Origin: Panicum virgatum
Lineage: Eukaryota > Streptophyta > Magnoliopsida > Poales > Poaceae
Direction of reading: 5' to 3'
Length of the DNA: 64,000 nt
Assembly (NCBI RefSeq): GCF_016808335.1
Contig: NC_053150.1
Coordinates: 24,448,538 to 24,512,537, forward strand
Within the stretch, counting starts at the first letter, position 1. Every line of letters begins with the position of its first letter. The notes under the pieces were generated by a model. It had not been told where the DNA came from, ran no database searches, and saw only the letters and a program-made list of their open reading frames with translations. The position numbers were made by a program, and so were the translations under genes. Below are positions 1 to 11,786 of this stretch, piece by piece.

Positions 1-1637
1 GGAACTCATTGCATATGAGACATAACATGGAGTCATGTGACCAAAGTAGAGAAGATCAAGACAAGGCTTGGATTGATGGACCGGTTGCAATGTTGAAGGG
101 CAAGTCAAGGCTTTGAAGCGAGAGACCGCGAGGCGGTGAAGCTTGAGCAAGACTTAGCACCGATGGACCGAGGCGACGGTGAAGAGCGAGCAAGGTCAAG
201 ATCGATGGACCAAAGAGGTCTTGTGATGATATGGAGTGGATCATATCATTCAAGGAAGATCAAGCCAAGTGTTGACTCATGATGATGATCAAAAGGCTTG
301 ATGGAGATTGGTGCTTGTGTGGCGTCAGCATTTGGGAAGATGAAATGGAAAAGGTATGACTTGTAGGGCATTTCATTTCACCAGTCAAAGGTTGTGCAAA
401 GAAGTGCATGACCGAATTTATGATTGATGGCCGTACTATCAAGAGGGGCAAACTTGTTTGCATATCGGTCGTTTAGTGCCACTTGAGCGATCTAACATTG
501 CGATGTTGCTAGGATCGAGTGGCGTGGTGAGATCAAGTGAAAATCCTTTGAAAATGATTGTGAAAATGCTAACATACATGCACTTGGTGTTATTCACTTG
601 GTGTTGTTGGCACATTTGCAAAGAAGAAGGTGTTGGAGTTGATGTTGATCAACTTGGGGAAGCAAGAAAGGTTTTTCGGTGTTCTCCGGAAACTAGGTTG
701 GCTCTTGGGGTAGAATACTACTTTGATCCATTGTGTTTTGGATCAAATATTCAGTTGGGTTGCGTAGCCCTCTAAATAAGCTTTCCATAGAGTCCAAGAT
801 CACCTAATTTGGACATCGGAGCTAAGAGTTATGAGCGTTTTACCGTGGTACGCTTTTGCTGGAAATGTACCTACGGACTTGAGGGAGACGCGAAGAGCAA
901 CAAGTAGTCTGGCTGGATCATGTGCTAGAGCTCGGTATGAGCACTCCATGTGGGAGAGTGTGACTTGAGAGTCGCCACTAGCAAGAGGATCGGCGGCAAC
1001 CTTGGAGCTTGTCTCAACGGGGATTAGCTTGGTGGCAACCAAGTGAACCTCGGGATAAAAATCACCGTGTCAACTTTGTCTACTCTTCGCGGTGGTTTGC
1101 ATTCTCCAAATCACAAGCCTTGTATTTACATTCATATATATCTTGTGCTTGTGTAGTTGCTCTTGTAATTAGTTAGTTTGCTAGTTTCCTTCCTTGTGTG
1201 ACATAGAAGTAGCACTCTTGCGTGACTAATTGGCTTGAGTAGCCTTGTTAGTCACTTTGCTTAGTTTGTGTACCTAAGTTAGATTGAGCCTTTGGATTTG
1301 GCTTGTGTAGCCTTCTCCATTGTGCATCTAGTGAGCTTAGGTTGGCTTTGTGCTTTTGCTCATTAGAATTGTGTAGGAGCTCCCCCGGTGTGTGAAGTAC
1401 TAGTTGCATAGGCTTGTGTGACCTTGCAAACTAGAATTGTGTAGGTGAGCTCTACCTTGCCCAGCACCTTAGTTACTCCATTAGGATCCTTTTGTAAGGT
1501 GCAAGTTTTAGATAGAGGGGTGTAGTCTTGGCTAGACCGATTAGTTTAATTTCGCATTTGTTTTGGTTAGCCGGCAACGTTTTAAGTTTTAGAAAGGACT
1601 ATTCACCCCCCCTCTAGTCCACCATCTCGACCCTACA
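1..1637 (+). mobile_element. 3' part of an LTR (H), probably Ty1/copia (SIRE/Maximus-like)
   Basis: The sequence has the texture of a long grass Copia LTR: GTGTAG/CTTGTG-rich text in the last 600 bases and a C-rich end near 1598-1637 (CTATTCACCCCCCC, then CCCTACA), the same kind of end seen in solo LTR G. The 5' end lies outside the window. No primer-binding site (TGGTATCAGAGC) follows position 1637; the next sequence is LINE-like, so this is either a 3' LTR or a solo LTR that landed in the LINE. Expected right TSD is CTCCT (1638-1642), and its partner is off-window. Short open frames inside are not coding. Superfamily is inferred from the LTR end only. Confidence 0.6.
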
Positions 1638-1832
1638 CTCCTCCCTATATTGTTTTAAGAATTTGCCTTCACCTAAGAGTCTTATCTGGGTGACAGAACT
1701 TGATAGTCCTGTTTCACCATCCCCTACACAGACTTCAGATATTAAAGGGAAAGGACCCCACATTATTGATCATGATTCTCCAAGTACTCAACTTGAATAG
1801 CTACACCACAAGATGGTCTCATCTTTTGATCC

Positions 1833-2174
1833 TTGGTCCAAATCCCTGCTGGAAAAAGCACAGAAAATAACCTTTTAGAGATCCTAGAAGATCCAACCAT
1901 CAGGCGAAGTAAGAGAATGGCAAATCAAAGGAATGGGTTCAGAGACCCTCTTTGCACTAGAAAGGATTGTCTTGGCTGTACTGTCACTCCACCAACCCTC
2001 TCTGCCTCAGTTATAAGGAATTTAGGTGCTAGTTTTTGCAATCTAGAGGAAGACAAACTCACCAATACAGTTCTTAGTAAGAAGAAATTGGCCTCAACCC
2101 CTAGAGGAAAGAAGCCAGCCAAGAAGAAGCCAACAAACAAAGATGATGCGGATGACAAACAATCCCAAAAGTAG
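1833..2174 (+). pseudogene. LINE ORF1 C-terminal remnant
   Basis: An open frame of about 113 residues just upstream of the endonuclease ORF, with a lysine-rich tail (GKKPAKKKPTNK). Position and basic character fit the RNA-binding ORF1 product of plant L1 elements, but no zinc knuckle or RRM is visible and the upstream reading frame is interrupted. Assignment rests on location; an untranslated spacer is possible. Confidence 0.4.
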
Positions 2175-2341
2175 CCAAAGAAGTGATTGTTACCTTTCAC
2201 TTTCCTTAGTCCAGTTGCACTATCTATTTTGTTCTCTTGCCTGTTTCATGACTTTATATCCTTGGTATAATTTACTATGTATTTGGATCTTCTTTTGCAT
2301 GTACCTGGTCTGTACCTCCAAGTCACTTATTTCTCCTTGAT

Positions 2342-4846
2342 TTGTTAATGGATAGTTCATCTGGTCATAAATCTTGGAAAATCCTTTGTTGGAATGTTCG
2401 TGGATTGAACTCTGATAAGAAATGGGACTCATCAGAGATAATATCACTAAAAGTAATTATGACATCATTTGCCTCCAGGAAACAAAGAGAGAAATCTTTG
2501 ATCTCCAGCTTATCAAGAAGTTTTGTCCCTCCAGTTTTGATAGTTTTGAATTTTTGCCATCCGTTGGCACTTCTGGAGGTATCCTCACAGTTGGAAGTCA
2601 CATCTTTTCCAAGGACACTTAGCTTTTAGCAGTGATTTTAGTCTTACATTGGAATTTACCTCTAAGCACAATGAAATGTTATGGGTCCTAACAAACATCT
2701 ATGCACCCTACACTCCTTATGGAAAGCAGCTTTTCACTCATTGGCTTAATAATATTCAAATGCCATCAGAAATCAATTGGCTTTTTGCTGGCAATTTTAA
2801 TGTCATAAGGCTGCCTGAAAATAGAAATAGACCAGGTGCAAACATTACAGAGATGTTCCTTTTCAATGAGGCTCTTAGTGCCTTGGGGGTAACTGAGTTA
2901 GAACTTTATGGTAGAAAGTTTACCTGGACAAACAAACAGTTTTCAGCACTCTTGGAATGGTTGGACTGGTTTTTCACCTCCCAATCTTGGACACACACCT
3001 TCCCCTATATATCTGTCTCTACCCTAGCCATGAAATCTTTTGATCACGGTCCATATCTCATATCGGACAACACTCCAATCCCCAAAGGAAGGGTTTTGCA
3101 TTTTGAAAACTATCTTAGGGAACATGAGCAGTTTTTGAATATCATTCATCATGGCTTGTCTTTGCCAACTTTTCAGATAGATGCTACCAAACATATCATA
3201 GCAAAGTTCAAAAATCTCAGAAGGTTAGTTAATGCATGGTAGACACAACTATCGAACTTAAAGGCTTCCATAGCAAATGTTAAGCTCATCCTTTCATTCA
3301 TGGGCATTCTAGAAGAGTTCAGAGATTTGACATTGATGGAATGGAATTTCAAATCCATTCTTGAGAACAGACTTATCTCGCTTCTGAGACAGCAGAAAAT
3401 TTACTGGAAACAAAGAAGCACTATGAGATGGGTAACTAAAGGAGATGCAAGTACAAACTTTTTTCATGCCAATGCCACCATCAAACGCAGAAAGAACTTA
3501 ATTACAACTCATCAGGAGCACTCTAGTATGCACATCATGAAAAACCCCTCATTCTCTAGGATGCTTACAAGGATAAACTGGGAAAATCAGAATTTGGATC
3601 AATGTACTTGATTTAGAAGCTCTCCTTCCACAACCAATAGATTTATCTGCACTTGAGGATCCTTTCACTACTGAAGAAATTGATCATGTGATTGCTTCAC
3701 TCCCCACAGATAAATCACCAGGACCAGATGGTTTTAACACTGACTTCATCAAAAAGTGTTGGCCAATCATTAAACAAGATTTCTATAATCTCTGTCCGGC
3801 CTTTCATGGAGGGAATGTTACCTTATAAAGTTTGAATGCTTCCTATATTACACTAATCATCAAGATAGATGCTCCTACTAAAGTCAATGACTTCAGACAT
3901 ATCTCTCTACTTAACATCATCACCAAATTGCTTGCCAATAGATTATAGAAGGTGATTCAGCAATTAATTCATAGGAGTCAATATGGGTTTATGCAAACAA
4001 GAACAACTCAAGATTGTTTAGCTTGGGCTCTTGAATACCTTCACATGTGTCATCATTCTAGAAAAGAGATTATAATTCTGAAGCTGGATTTCGAAAAAGC
4101 TTTTGACAAAGTTGAACATCAAGCAATGTTGAGCATCATGGAACATAAAGGTTTTGGTGAAAAATGGCTTTCATGTATGAAACTCATTTTATCTATAGGT
4201 ACCTCCTTAGTCCTATTGAATGGTGTCCCTAGAAAAACCTTCCACTACAGAAGAGGACAAGGATTATTAAATCTTCCAATTCCTTTACAACATAGCAAAG
4301 TCTTCCCAATTTTGCAATATGCTGATGACACTTTGGTGACCATGGAAGCATGTCCTAATCAGGTTACAACACTCAAAAGTATCCAACAAGATTTCTCAGA
4401 TTCCACTGGTCTGAAGGTTAACTACTCAAAATCAATTCTAGTGCCTATCAATCTTGAGGCAGATAGAGCTACTTCAATTGCTCAGTAGTTTATATGTGTA
4501 GTAGGTACTCTCCCATTTATGTACGTGGGCCTACCTCTAGGTCAGTGATTTATTTTTTGCCCCTAGTAACAAGATGTGAAAGAAGATTGGCATTCACCTC
4601 CCCCTTCCTTTCACAAGATGGCAAATCAGAGGCAACAAACTCCATCTTCACATCCTTCCCAATGTTCTTCATGAGTACTTTTTGGTTGCACAAACAGTCA
4701 TCAAGCAAGTTGATAGCTACAGAAAATATAGTCTCTGAAGAGGATATAAATGATAAAAAAAACCATCTAAAGCTCCTTGGGAATTAGTTTGCCTTCCAAA
4801 AGCTGAAGGTGGTCTTGGAGTTCTAAATCTGCAAACATAGAATAAT
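2342..4846 (+). pseudogene. LINE ORF2 N-terminal part: endonuclease and reverse transcriptase
   Basis: Begins with ILCWNVRGLNS and IICLQETK, the first motifs of the AP-endonuclease domain of plant L1 ORF2. The usual GDFN motif reads GNFN (near 2800), and the usual LDRFFTS and SDH motifs read LDWFFTS and FDH. The reverse transcriptase follows, with [12 protein letters not shown] near 4084 and an intact YADD at 4318-4329. Between RRGQ (~4250) and GLLNLPIPL (~4263) the conserved RQGDPLSPLLF block and adjacent residues are missing, so the palm domain has an internal deletion. Frames change near 2450, 2630, 3245, 3610 and 4490. Inactive. Confidence 0.85.
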
Positions 4847-4877
4847 CACTACTAGAGAATTGGTCATTGCCAACGGG

Positions 4878-5105
4878 CTATCACCGCCGGTTTAACATGA
4901 ACCGGCGGTGATGAGGTATCACTGCCGGGTCCAGAGTAGGTGGTCGTAGTGGCCGTTGGAACCGGCGGTGATGCTGATTATCACCGCCGGTTCGTGGTAG
5001 GAACCGTTGGTGATGTCTTGCGAGCATATCACCGCCGGTTTGTAACACAACCCCGCGGTGATATTAAGCATCACCAACGGTTCGTGTTTCGAACCGGCGG
5101 TGATA
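4878..5105. repeat. 5' subterminal repeat array of the CACTA
   Basis: About ten copies of a 14-16 base unit in alternating orientation, ATCACCGCCGGTT and its reverse complement AACCGGCGGTGAT, with variants such as AACCGTTGGTGAT and ATCACTGCCGGGT. These are the presumed transposase-binding sites of the family. Because adjacent copies are inverted, each pair can form a hairpin. Confidence 0.9.
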
Positions 5106-5957
5106 AGCCTGTACAGTACAAAACCCCAACCCCTCCTTCCTCCCACCACCTTTCTTCTCCAACCCGACGGCCACACCTCTCTCCTCCATTGTTGCTGCCG
5201 GATTTTGCCGAAATTCTCATGAAACCTCACCATTCTTGATGTATTGGCTCCACCAACATATTCTAAGGTTAGTAGCCATCAATTCATTGGCTTTGTACAC
5301 ATTTTCTTTGGATTAATCATGCATTTTCATGATGAATTGATCAAGGAGGGCTTTTTCTCCATTTTTGGATCATTTCTCATCCTTGGGGCTTCTTTTTTTG
5401 TTGTTTGAGTGAACCAACTTGTGCTAGGTTTGTAGCTAGCAATCCCTTTGATTCATAGCCTTTATCTTAGGATTAGTCATTCATTTTGTGATGAATTGAT
5501 CAAGGAGAGTCTCTTTTTCTTCACTTTAGGATAATTTCTCATGAACACTCATCATGAAGTCATCATGGAGGCTCATTAAATTTCGAGGACTGGACTTCAC
5601 ATATTTGATTCAAGGTAAGAACTAGCTCTTTATGGTTAGATTGTTGTCATAATTGCGATGATTGGGATGTAAGGGGTCTTTCTTAATTAGTTTATAGGAT
5701 ATTTATTAATTGTGATGATCGAGATCTCAATGCTTTTTCTTAATTAATTTAGATGGCATTTCTTAGTTTTGATGATAAGGAACTTGACAAAAATTGAAGT
5801 AGATATTTTAATTATTGAAGTAAAGGCTCTTTCTTAATTGATTTAGTTGGCCCTTAAAGTGTGATATTTGTTACGAAACTTGATAAACTGAAAATCTATG
5901 TGTTGAGATGATAATTTTACTAAATTCAGATTCTTGGATGTTTTCTTGTGTGCATAT
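5106..5957 (+). other. CACTA 5' leader of TNP2
   Basis: No coding signal. C-rich sequence (5115-5200) gives way to AT-rich sequence with two related blocks, each reading like 'tgaattgatcaaggag' near 5333 and 5500. Probably promoter, 5' UTR and introns of the transposase gene. No TATA box can be assigned with confidence. Confidence 0.4.
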
Positions 5958-7892
5958 ATGAATCGAGGTTGGATGTACGGTACAAAGGCTGGAAATTTGG
6001 AATTTGTCAATGGTGTGGACTCGTTTGTGCAGACTGCCAAGGCACACAAGAATCTACAAGATGATGGCTACGTGTATTGCCCATGCATTGATTGCAAAAA
6101 TCAGAAGCTGTTTGGCAATGTTGAGCAGATCCGCTTTCATCTGTTATTTAGAGGTTTTATGCCCAACTACCAACTTTGGAATAAGCACGGTGAGGTTGGT
6201 GAGACAATGCACTCCGTCCATGAGGACAGGCATGAAACAGTGGAGGAAACAACTAACCCGGAAATAGTAGATGAAACCGGACATGAAAGCGTAAATGAAA
6301 CCATGCAGGAAACATTAGTTGCTGATGATGTTGTGGATGCACTAGACCAGATGATATGTGATGGGGAACCGGATTTTCTTGACGAAAAGAATCTAAAGAA
6401 GTTGGAGCAGATAAGGATAGATGCAAGAACACCACTTTACCCAAGTTGCAACGTGTCTAAACTTGAAGCAAACCTGATGCTATTGGAGATGAAGTCTAGT
6501 AATGGTTTGTCAGACAAGGGATTTGATGATTTGTTAAGCTTATTGCAGAAGTTGCTGCCAAGCCCTAACGGGTTGCCTGAAAACACATACCAGGCGAAGC
6601 AAATGATTTGCCCAATGGAACTGGAGGTACAAAAGATCCATGCATGCTCTAAGGATTGCATCTTGTATCACGGCAAATATGAAGACTTGGATGCATGTCC
6701 AGTGTGCTCAGCTTCATGGTACAAATGTCCTGAATCGGCATTGTCAATGAAAGGTGACCGCAACAAACGACCACCTGCCAAGGTCGTCTGGTATTTTCCT
6801 ATCATTCCTCGTTTGAAATGGTTGTTTGCAAACGCGAAGACTGCCAAGCTGATGAGGTGGCATGCCGAAGATCGACTCGTTGATGGGAATCTCAGACACC
6901 CTGCAGATGGTTCATAGTGGAGAGCTATCAACTACAAATACAAGAATCGGTTTGCAAAGGAAATAACAAACATAAGATTCAGTTTGAGTATGGATGGGAT
7001 GTGTCCTTTTAACATGGTGAGCAGCAAACACAGTACGTGGCCTGTAACTCTTTGCATATACAACCTTCCTCCTTGGTTGTGTATGAAGCGGACCTACATC
7101 ATGATGCCATTACTAATCCAAGGGCCAAAACAACCTGGAAATGATATCGATGTGTATTTGGAATCACTGGTGGATGATCTAATGAAGTTGTGGAACGATG
7201 GTATCAAGGTGTGGGATGAGTACAAGCGAGAACACTTCACTCTGAAGGCAATGTTGTTTGTAACAATCACAGACCTTCCCGGCCTTGGTAGCTTAGCAGG
7301 CCAAGTAACGAAGGGTTACAAGGGATGTGTGGTTTGTTTGGATGATACCAACGCAAGATGGTTGAAGAATAGCAACAAAATGGTTTACATGGGTCATCGT
7401 AGGTTCCGTCCAAAGGCTCACCCATATCGCCGGAACAAGAAATCCTTTGATGGTACAAGGGATGAACGTTTACCTCCCAAGTTTCTAGATGGGAAGGAGA
7501 TATACAAGAAGGTTAGTAAACTAAGAGTTGTACTAGGAAAGGGCAAAGGAAGTGTACCCGCTCCAGCTGATTCGTTATGGAAAAAAAATTCCTTGTTCTA
7601 GAGACTCCCTTATTGGCAGGACTTGATTGTTCGTCACACACTTGATGGCATGCATCTAACTAAAAATGTTACCGAGAGCACGCTCGGAACATTAATGGCC
7701 ATGAAAGGTAAAGGAAAAGACTCACTTGAAACTCGACAGGACCTGCAAGATATGAATGTCAAAAGTGAGCTGCATCCAATTACTCAACATGATGGGAAGA
7801 CGAAGCTTCTGGTTGCATCTTGGACCTTGGATAAAATTGAGAAAAGGAAAATTTGTGGCTTCTTCCACGAACTCAAAGTGCCAACGGGCTAC

Positions 7893-9280
7893 TGTAGCGA
7901 AAATGGCCTCTCATGCCATATTTCAATATAATGTTTTGGCGATTGATGACACACACAACACTTGGACTAATATGATTGTTAAGATGAACTTTCTCAGGCT
8001 TTTAGGTTCAAGTGATGACAAAGAGAAGATAGGCGTAGCTCTTCGGTCCAAGGGACAAGGATTGAGGCATTTTGCTATCATCGGTTAAACCGACGTAGGG
8101 CAAAATGAACTCACCGGTGCAATCACAGAGAAGGTCTGCGGGCTAGGGTTTTACACTGGATTAACCGACGCTAAAGAAATTGCATACGTCGGTGCATTGA
8201 CAGATGAAGACCGAGGAAAATACATACACCGATTGAACCGATGATGCACCGGTCAATCTCAACGGTTCAGTTGTCCAGAGAGGTGATTTTTCATGGAACG
8301 TTAAGAAGTTATACTCACCGGTTAAACCGACGATACATCGGTTAAACCGACGATACACCGGTTGATTGCCAACGGCTAGTTTTCAAGTGGGCAGTTTACA
8401 TACACCGGTTGAACCGGTGATGGCTTTGGAGGTACGTCGGATTAACCGGCGTTAAGTGTTTTTCTGGCAGCTTTTCTCCAACGGCTATATTTGCTTGGGC
8501 TGCCTATATATACCCCCAAGGCCGGGTCAATTGAGGTTGCTGGAGACTATACAAGCATACAAGAGTAAAAGATCATCTCCAACCATCCTAGAGCTTCATT
8601 ATACATCATATAGGCTTAAGCACACTTTTAAGAGTGCTTAGTGCTTGTAATAGGGATTAGTTCTTGCGAGAGCTCCCTTGAGAGAAGCCTTGCTGCGGCA
8701 AGCAACTTGTGATCCATCGTGTGACCCTCCGTCTTGGTGTGGAGTGGCAACAACACTTTGTGCGGGGGAAGAGGAGGCCCCCTCCTTGGTGGAGAAGCTC
8801 CGTAGTGGATTTCGGCCGGGTGACCGAGAGAGACAGTGGCGGTGCACGAGACTTAGTGTCTTGTGGGCACTTGCCTTTGCTTGCCGGCATCGCATTGGTG
8901 GCGTAGTGCAAGACGTGATCGGAAGAGCCTCGGTGTCCCGTGGACGTAGGCGTTTGTGCCGAACCACGTTACATGACCGTGTCTACTCGGGAGTTTGCAT
9001 CCCTCTTGCACTTACCTCTTTACTTATCGTATTACGCTTCCGCATTTACTCTATATTGCATGCCTTTACTTTCCTAGTTAGTTTGATTAGGATTGGCTAT
9101 AGGTTGCAAGTTTTTAGGGGTAAGTAGAGAGTAGCATAGATAAACCTTAGTCATAACTAGCATGTGTAGGACATGTTAGGTTTATCTTATGCAAGTAGTT
9201 TAAGCCCTAGGACAAAAAGCGATTAGCGACCCTATTCACCCCCTCCCCCTCTAGGGTCGGACACCCCGGTGATCCTTACA
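7893..9280 (+). mobile_element. Solo LTR (G) inserted in TNP2
   Basis: A 1388-base LTR beginning TGTAGCGAAAATGG and ending GATCCTTACA, flanked by a perfect 5-bp TSD GCTAC (7888-7892 and 9281-9285). The C-rich end before the terminus (CTATTCACCCCCTCCCCCTC) resembles that of LTR H, suggesting a Copia (SIRE/Maximus-like) family. No internal region remains, so unequal LTR recombination has removed the body. A TATATATA stretch lies near 8508. Short open frames inside are not credible genes. Confidence 0.93.
8083..8452. repeat. Dispersed ACCGGTT/AACCGACG palindromic motifs in LTR G
   Basis: At least eight short related motifs (TCGGTTAAACCGACG, CACCGGTTGAACCGGTGA and variants) occur at roughly 8083, 8157, 8229, 8255, 8316, 8337, 8360, 8403 and 8438. 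Most are palindromic or nearly so, built round CGGTTNAACCG. They fill the first third of the LTR. Confidence 0.8.
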
Positions 9281-10614
9281 GCTACTCATCAAACATCAGA
9301 AGGCTTGCGAACATGAAGGAGTTAAAGTTCAACATGAGCTGCATGAAGGCCCATGACTGCCATGTCATTATGACACAGTTGCTCCCAGTTGCTCTGAGGG
9401 GCGTGCTTCCCGTGAAGGTTAGAGATCCGATCATAAAGTTGTGCTCATTCTTCAACGCAATCTCACACAAGGTCATAGACCCAAACACACTTGACAAGCT
9501 GCAAGCAGACCTGATTCACACAATTAATCGGCACGAGATGCATTTTCCACCAACTTTCTTTGATATATCGGTGCATCTTATCACTCACCTTGTTGCCTAG
9601 ATAAAAGCTCTTGGTCCAATCTTCTTGCATCAGATGTTTCCTTTCGAGAGGTTGATGAGTGTTCTAAGAAAATATGTTCGGAATAGATATCATCCAGAAG
9701 GGTGCATGGTTAATGGATGGTCTACGGAGGAGGCAGTTGAGTTCTGCACATACTACCTGGATCTTAATAGAATGGGAGTTCCAGTATCTCGTCATGAGGG
9801 AAAGCTGGGGGGCAAAGGTATGATTGGTGAGAAATCAGTTCGTATCGATGACCTGGCTACTTTTAATCAGGCACATTTCACCGTTCTGCAGCAGGCATCT
9901 ATAGTCTCACCTTATATTGAAATGCACAAGAGAGAACTACAAGGTAAATATCGTGGTAGGTCAGAAGCATTGCTCACAAAACAACATAAAGAGGAGTTTG
10001 GAAGCTGGTTACGACTTAAATTAGCAGGTGTCGATACCGGCAATGCTCAACTAGATGTTTTGGCCATCGGTCCATCTAGTACGGTCCTAAAGTTCCAAGG
10101 ATATGAGATAAATGCATACACGTTTTACACTAGAAAACAAGATGAGAAAAGCACCAACCAAAATAGTGGTGTCCGTATCGATGCTTACAACGACAATCGT
10201 CAATTGGAGACATATTATGGGTTCATAGAAGAGATATGGGAGCTAGAGTACGGACCACTAAAAATCCCTCTTTTTCGGTGCCAGTGGATCAAGCTTCCTA
10301 AGGGTGTGTTCACGGACAAGTACGGCATGACGGTCGTTGACCTCACCAACATAGGGTATAGGGATGAACCATTCATATGGGCTAAAGATGTAGTCCAAGT
10401 CTTCTATGCAAAGGACCTAGCGAATGAGGGCAAACATGTGGTGCTGCAAGGGAAAAGGAAGATCGTCGGTGTTGAAAATATGACCGAGGATGAAGAGAAG
10501 GTATTTCAGGACATGCCTCCACTTGGACCCGATATCGACCTACCTGTGTTTGAAGAGGGAGAAGAACCAGCTTATGTGCGACTTGATCATAACGAGGCCC
10601 TCATCGTCAATTGA

Positions 10615-10850
10615 AGCTATCTTTTCACTATTTATGTACTAATTTAACCATGTAATATTTAGAAAGAATTAAAGTATTTTTATTAATTATATGCCTTCAC
10701 TTCGTATGGTGTAAAACTTATTAATTATATGTCTTATTAGAACTATTATATACATGCGAAGTAGACATATTTGTCTTGAATGGATTACTACCATATTTGT
10801 CCTGATGAAGTAGCCATGCGAAGCTAATTGCAGTGACAGCCTGTAGAGAC
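10615..10850 (+). other. TNP2 3' flank and intergenic spacer of the CACTA
   Basis: AT-rich sequence with AATATTTAGAAAG and TTTATTAATTATATG stretches after the TNP2 stop. Likely 3' UTR and polyadenylation region. Nothing else recognised. Confidence 0.4.
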
Positions 10851-10928
10851 TCAACACCGCCGGGTTGGGGATAGGCCCGGTGGTGTAGAGCATCAACACC
10901 GCTGGGTGAGGGCTGGGCCCGATGGTGG
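10851..10928. repeat. Two tandem imperfect palindromes inside the CACTA
   Basis: Unit 1 (10851-10886) reads CAACACCGCCGGG ... CCCGGTGGTGT round a short A/G-rich loop; unit 2 (10892-10928) is a diverged copy. They look like CACTA subterminal repeats but sit between the two genes and have a different core (CCGCCGGG, not CCGCCGGTT) from the element's own ends. Confidence 0.7.
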
Positions 10929-10954
10929 AGCCCATGTTTTCCCTTTTTTTCCCT

Positions 10955-11345
10955 AGCCCGCGCGCGCACCAAATCTCAGTTGCCACTCCAGACGCAGCGC
11001 GCCCAATCCCCAATCCCCGGCGACGTCCACCGCCCCGGCCCCGTCCCCGAGCACCGGCGCCCCGTCCACCGCCCCGGCGCCCCGTCCCCGAGCCCCGGCG
11101 CCCCGTCCACCGCCCCGGCACCATTCCCCGCCCCGGGCTCCAGACGCGGCACAGTCCCCGAGCACCGGCGCCCCGTCCCCGAGCCCCAGCGCCGCCGTCC
11201 CCGAGGCCATCCATGCCGCGGCCGCGCTCGCCCCTATCCCTCGGCCATGCCCCTGTAGGGGCCGACAGCTCCGCCACGGCCGCTCTCGACGGCGTCGCCA
11301 TGCGGCCGCACTCCCGGCGCGGATCCCCCACAACGGTGTACTCGC
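10955..11345 (+). repeat. GC-rich, C-tract-rich block with short-period repeats
   Basis: Roughly 18-25 base imperfect repeats of CACCGCCCCGGCGCCCCGTCC type between 11020 and 11200, in an otherwise AT-rich element. Probably the CpG-rich promoter or 5' UTR of the second CACTA gene. The proline- and arginine-rich frames on both strands are products of base composition, not evidence of a protein. Confidence 0.6.
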
Positions 11346-11457
11346 GCAGGTCTCTGGTATGCGTACTTGCCCTCCTCCCCTACTCCCACCTGGAGGATGG
11401 AAGTGATGTGTGTCCTGTGCTCTAGAGTGATCTCTTTCATTTCTTCTCTTGATGTGC

Positions 11458-11643
11458 GGTGCCTCAATACGCTGTGGATGAGAAGGAAAATTTTCCCACA
11501 ATGCGCAACCTTTAAAATCAGTAAAATATATGTAAAACCTCTATATATTCGGTGTCTCAATATGCTGTGGATGAGAAGGAAAATTTCCCCACAGCGCTCA
11601 ACCTTTAAAATCACTAAAATATATATAAAACCCCTATATATTC
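11458..11643. repeat. 93-bp tandem duplication
   Basis: Two diverged copies (11458-11550 and 11551-11643) starting GGTGCCTCAATACGCTGTGG / GGTGTCTCAATATGCTGTGG and ending with a TATATATTC stretch. Lies in a presumed intron of the CACTA second gene. Confidence 0.85.
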
Positions 11644-11740
11644 TTGGTTGTATCTTGTATGGTTGCATATGGATATTTGGGCATGGAAATGAGAAAAGGT
11701 ATGTAGTTCTGTTCATCATATTTCAGACAGAACAGTTCAT

Positions 11741-11786
11741 ATACCGTGCAGTGGTACAAGTATATACCGTGCAGTGGTACAAGTAT
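11741..11786. repeat. 23-bp tandem duplication
   Basis: ATACCGTGCAGTGGTACAAG plus TAT occurs twice head to tail (11741-11763, 11764-11786), identical copies, so recent. Confidence 0.9.

Larger units (their letters stand above)
5958..10614 (+). pseudogene. TNP2-like CACTA transposase, split by solo LTR G
   Basis: Encodes the DNA-cutting transposase of CACTA elements. The likely start is ATG 5958, giving MNRGWMY, the usual N-terminus. Domains in order: N-terminal Transpos_assoc-like CxC zinc region (CPCIDC near 6080), TNP2 catalytic core (WPVTLCIYNLPPWLCMKR near 7040, GYKGCVVC near 7310), then the DUF4218-like region (SCMKAHDCHV near 9335; MFPFERLMSVLRKYVRNR near 9631), ending at TGA 10612-10614. 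Three in-frame amber stops occur (6915, 7599, 9598), at positions where relatives have Gln, Trp and Glu. The frame is otherwise continuous once solo LTR G and one TSD copy (7893-9285) are set aside. Last third (9625-10614) is still open. Confidence 0.92.

Noticed and set aside
10687..11501. Gly/Arg/Pro-rich open frames in the CACTA GC block
   Set aside because: Caused by short-period GC repeats; no domain, and open on both strands.
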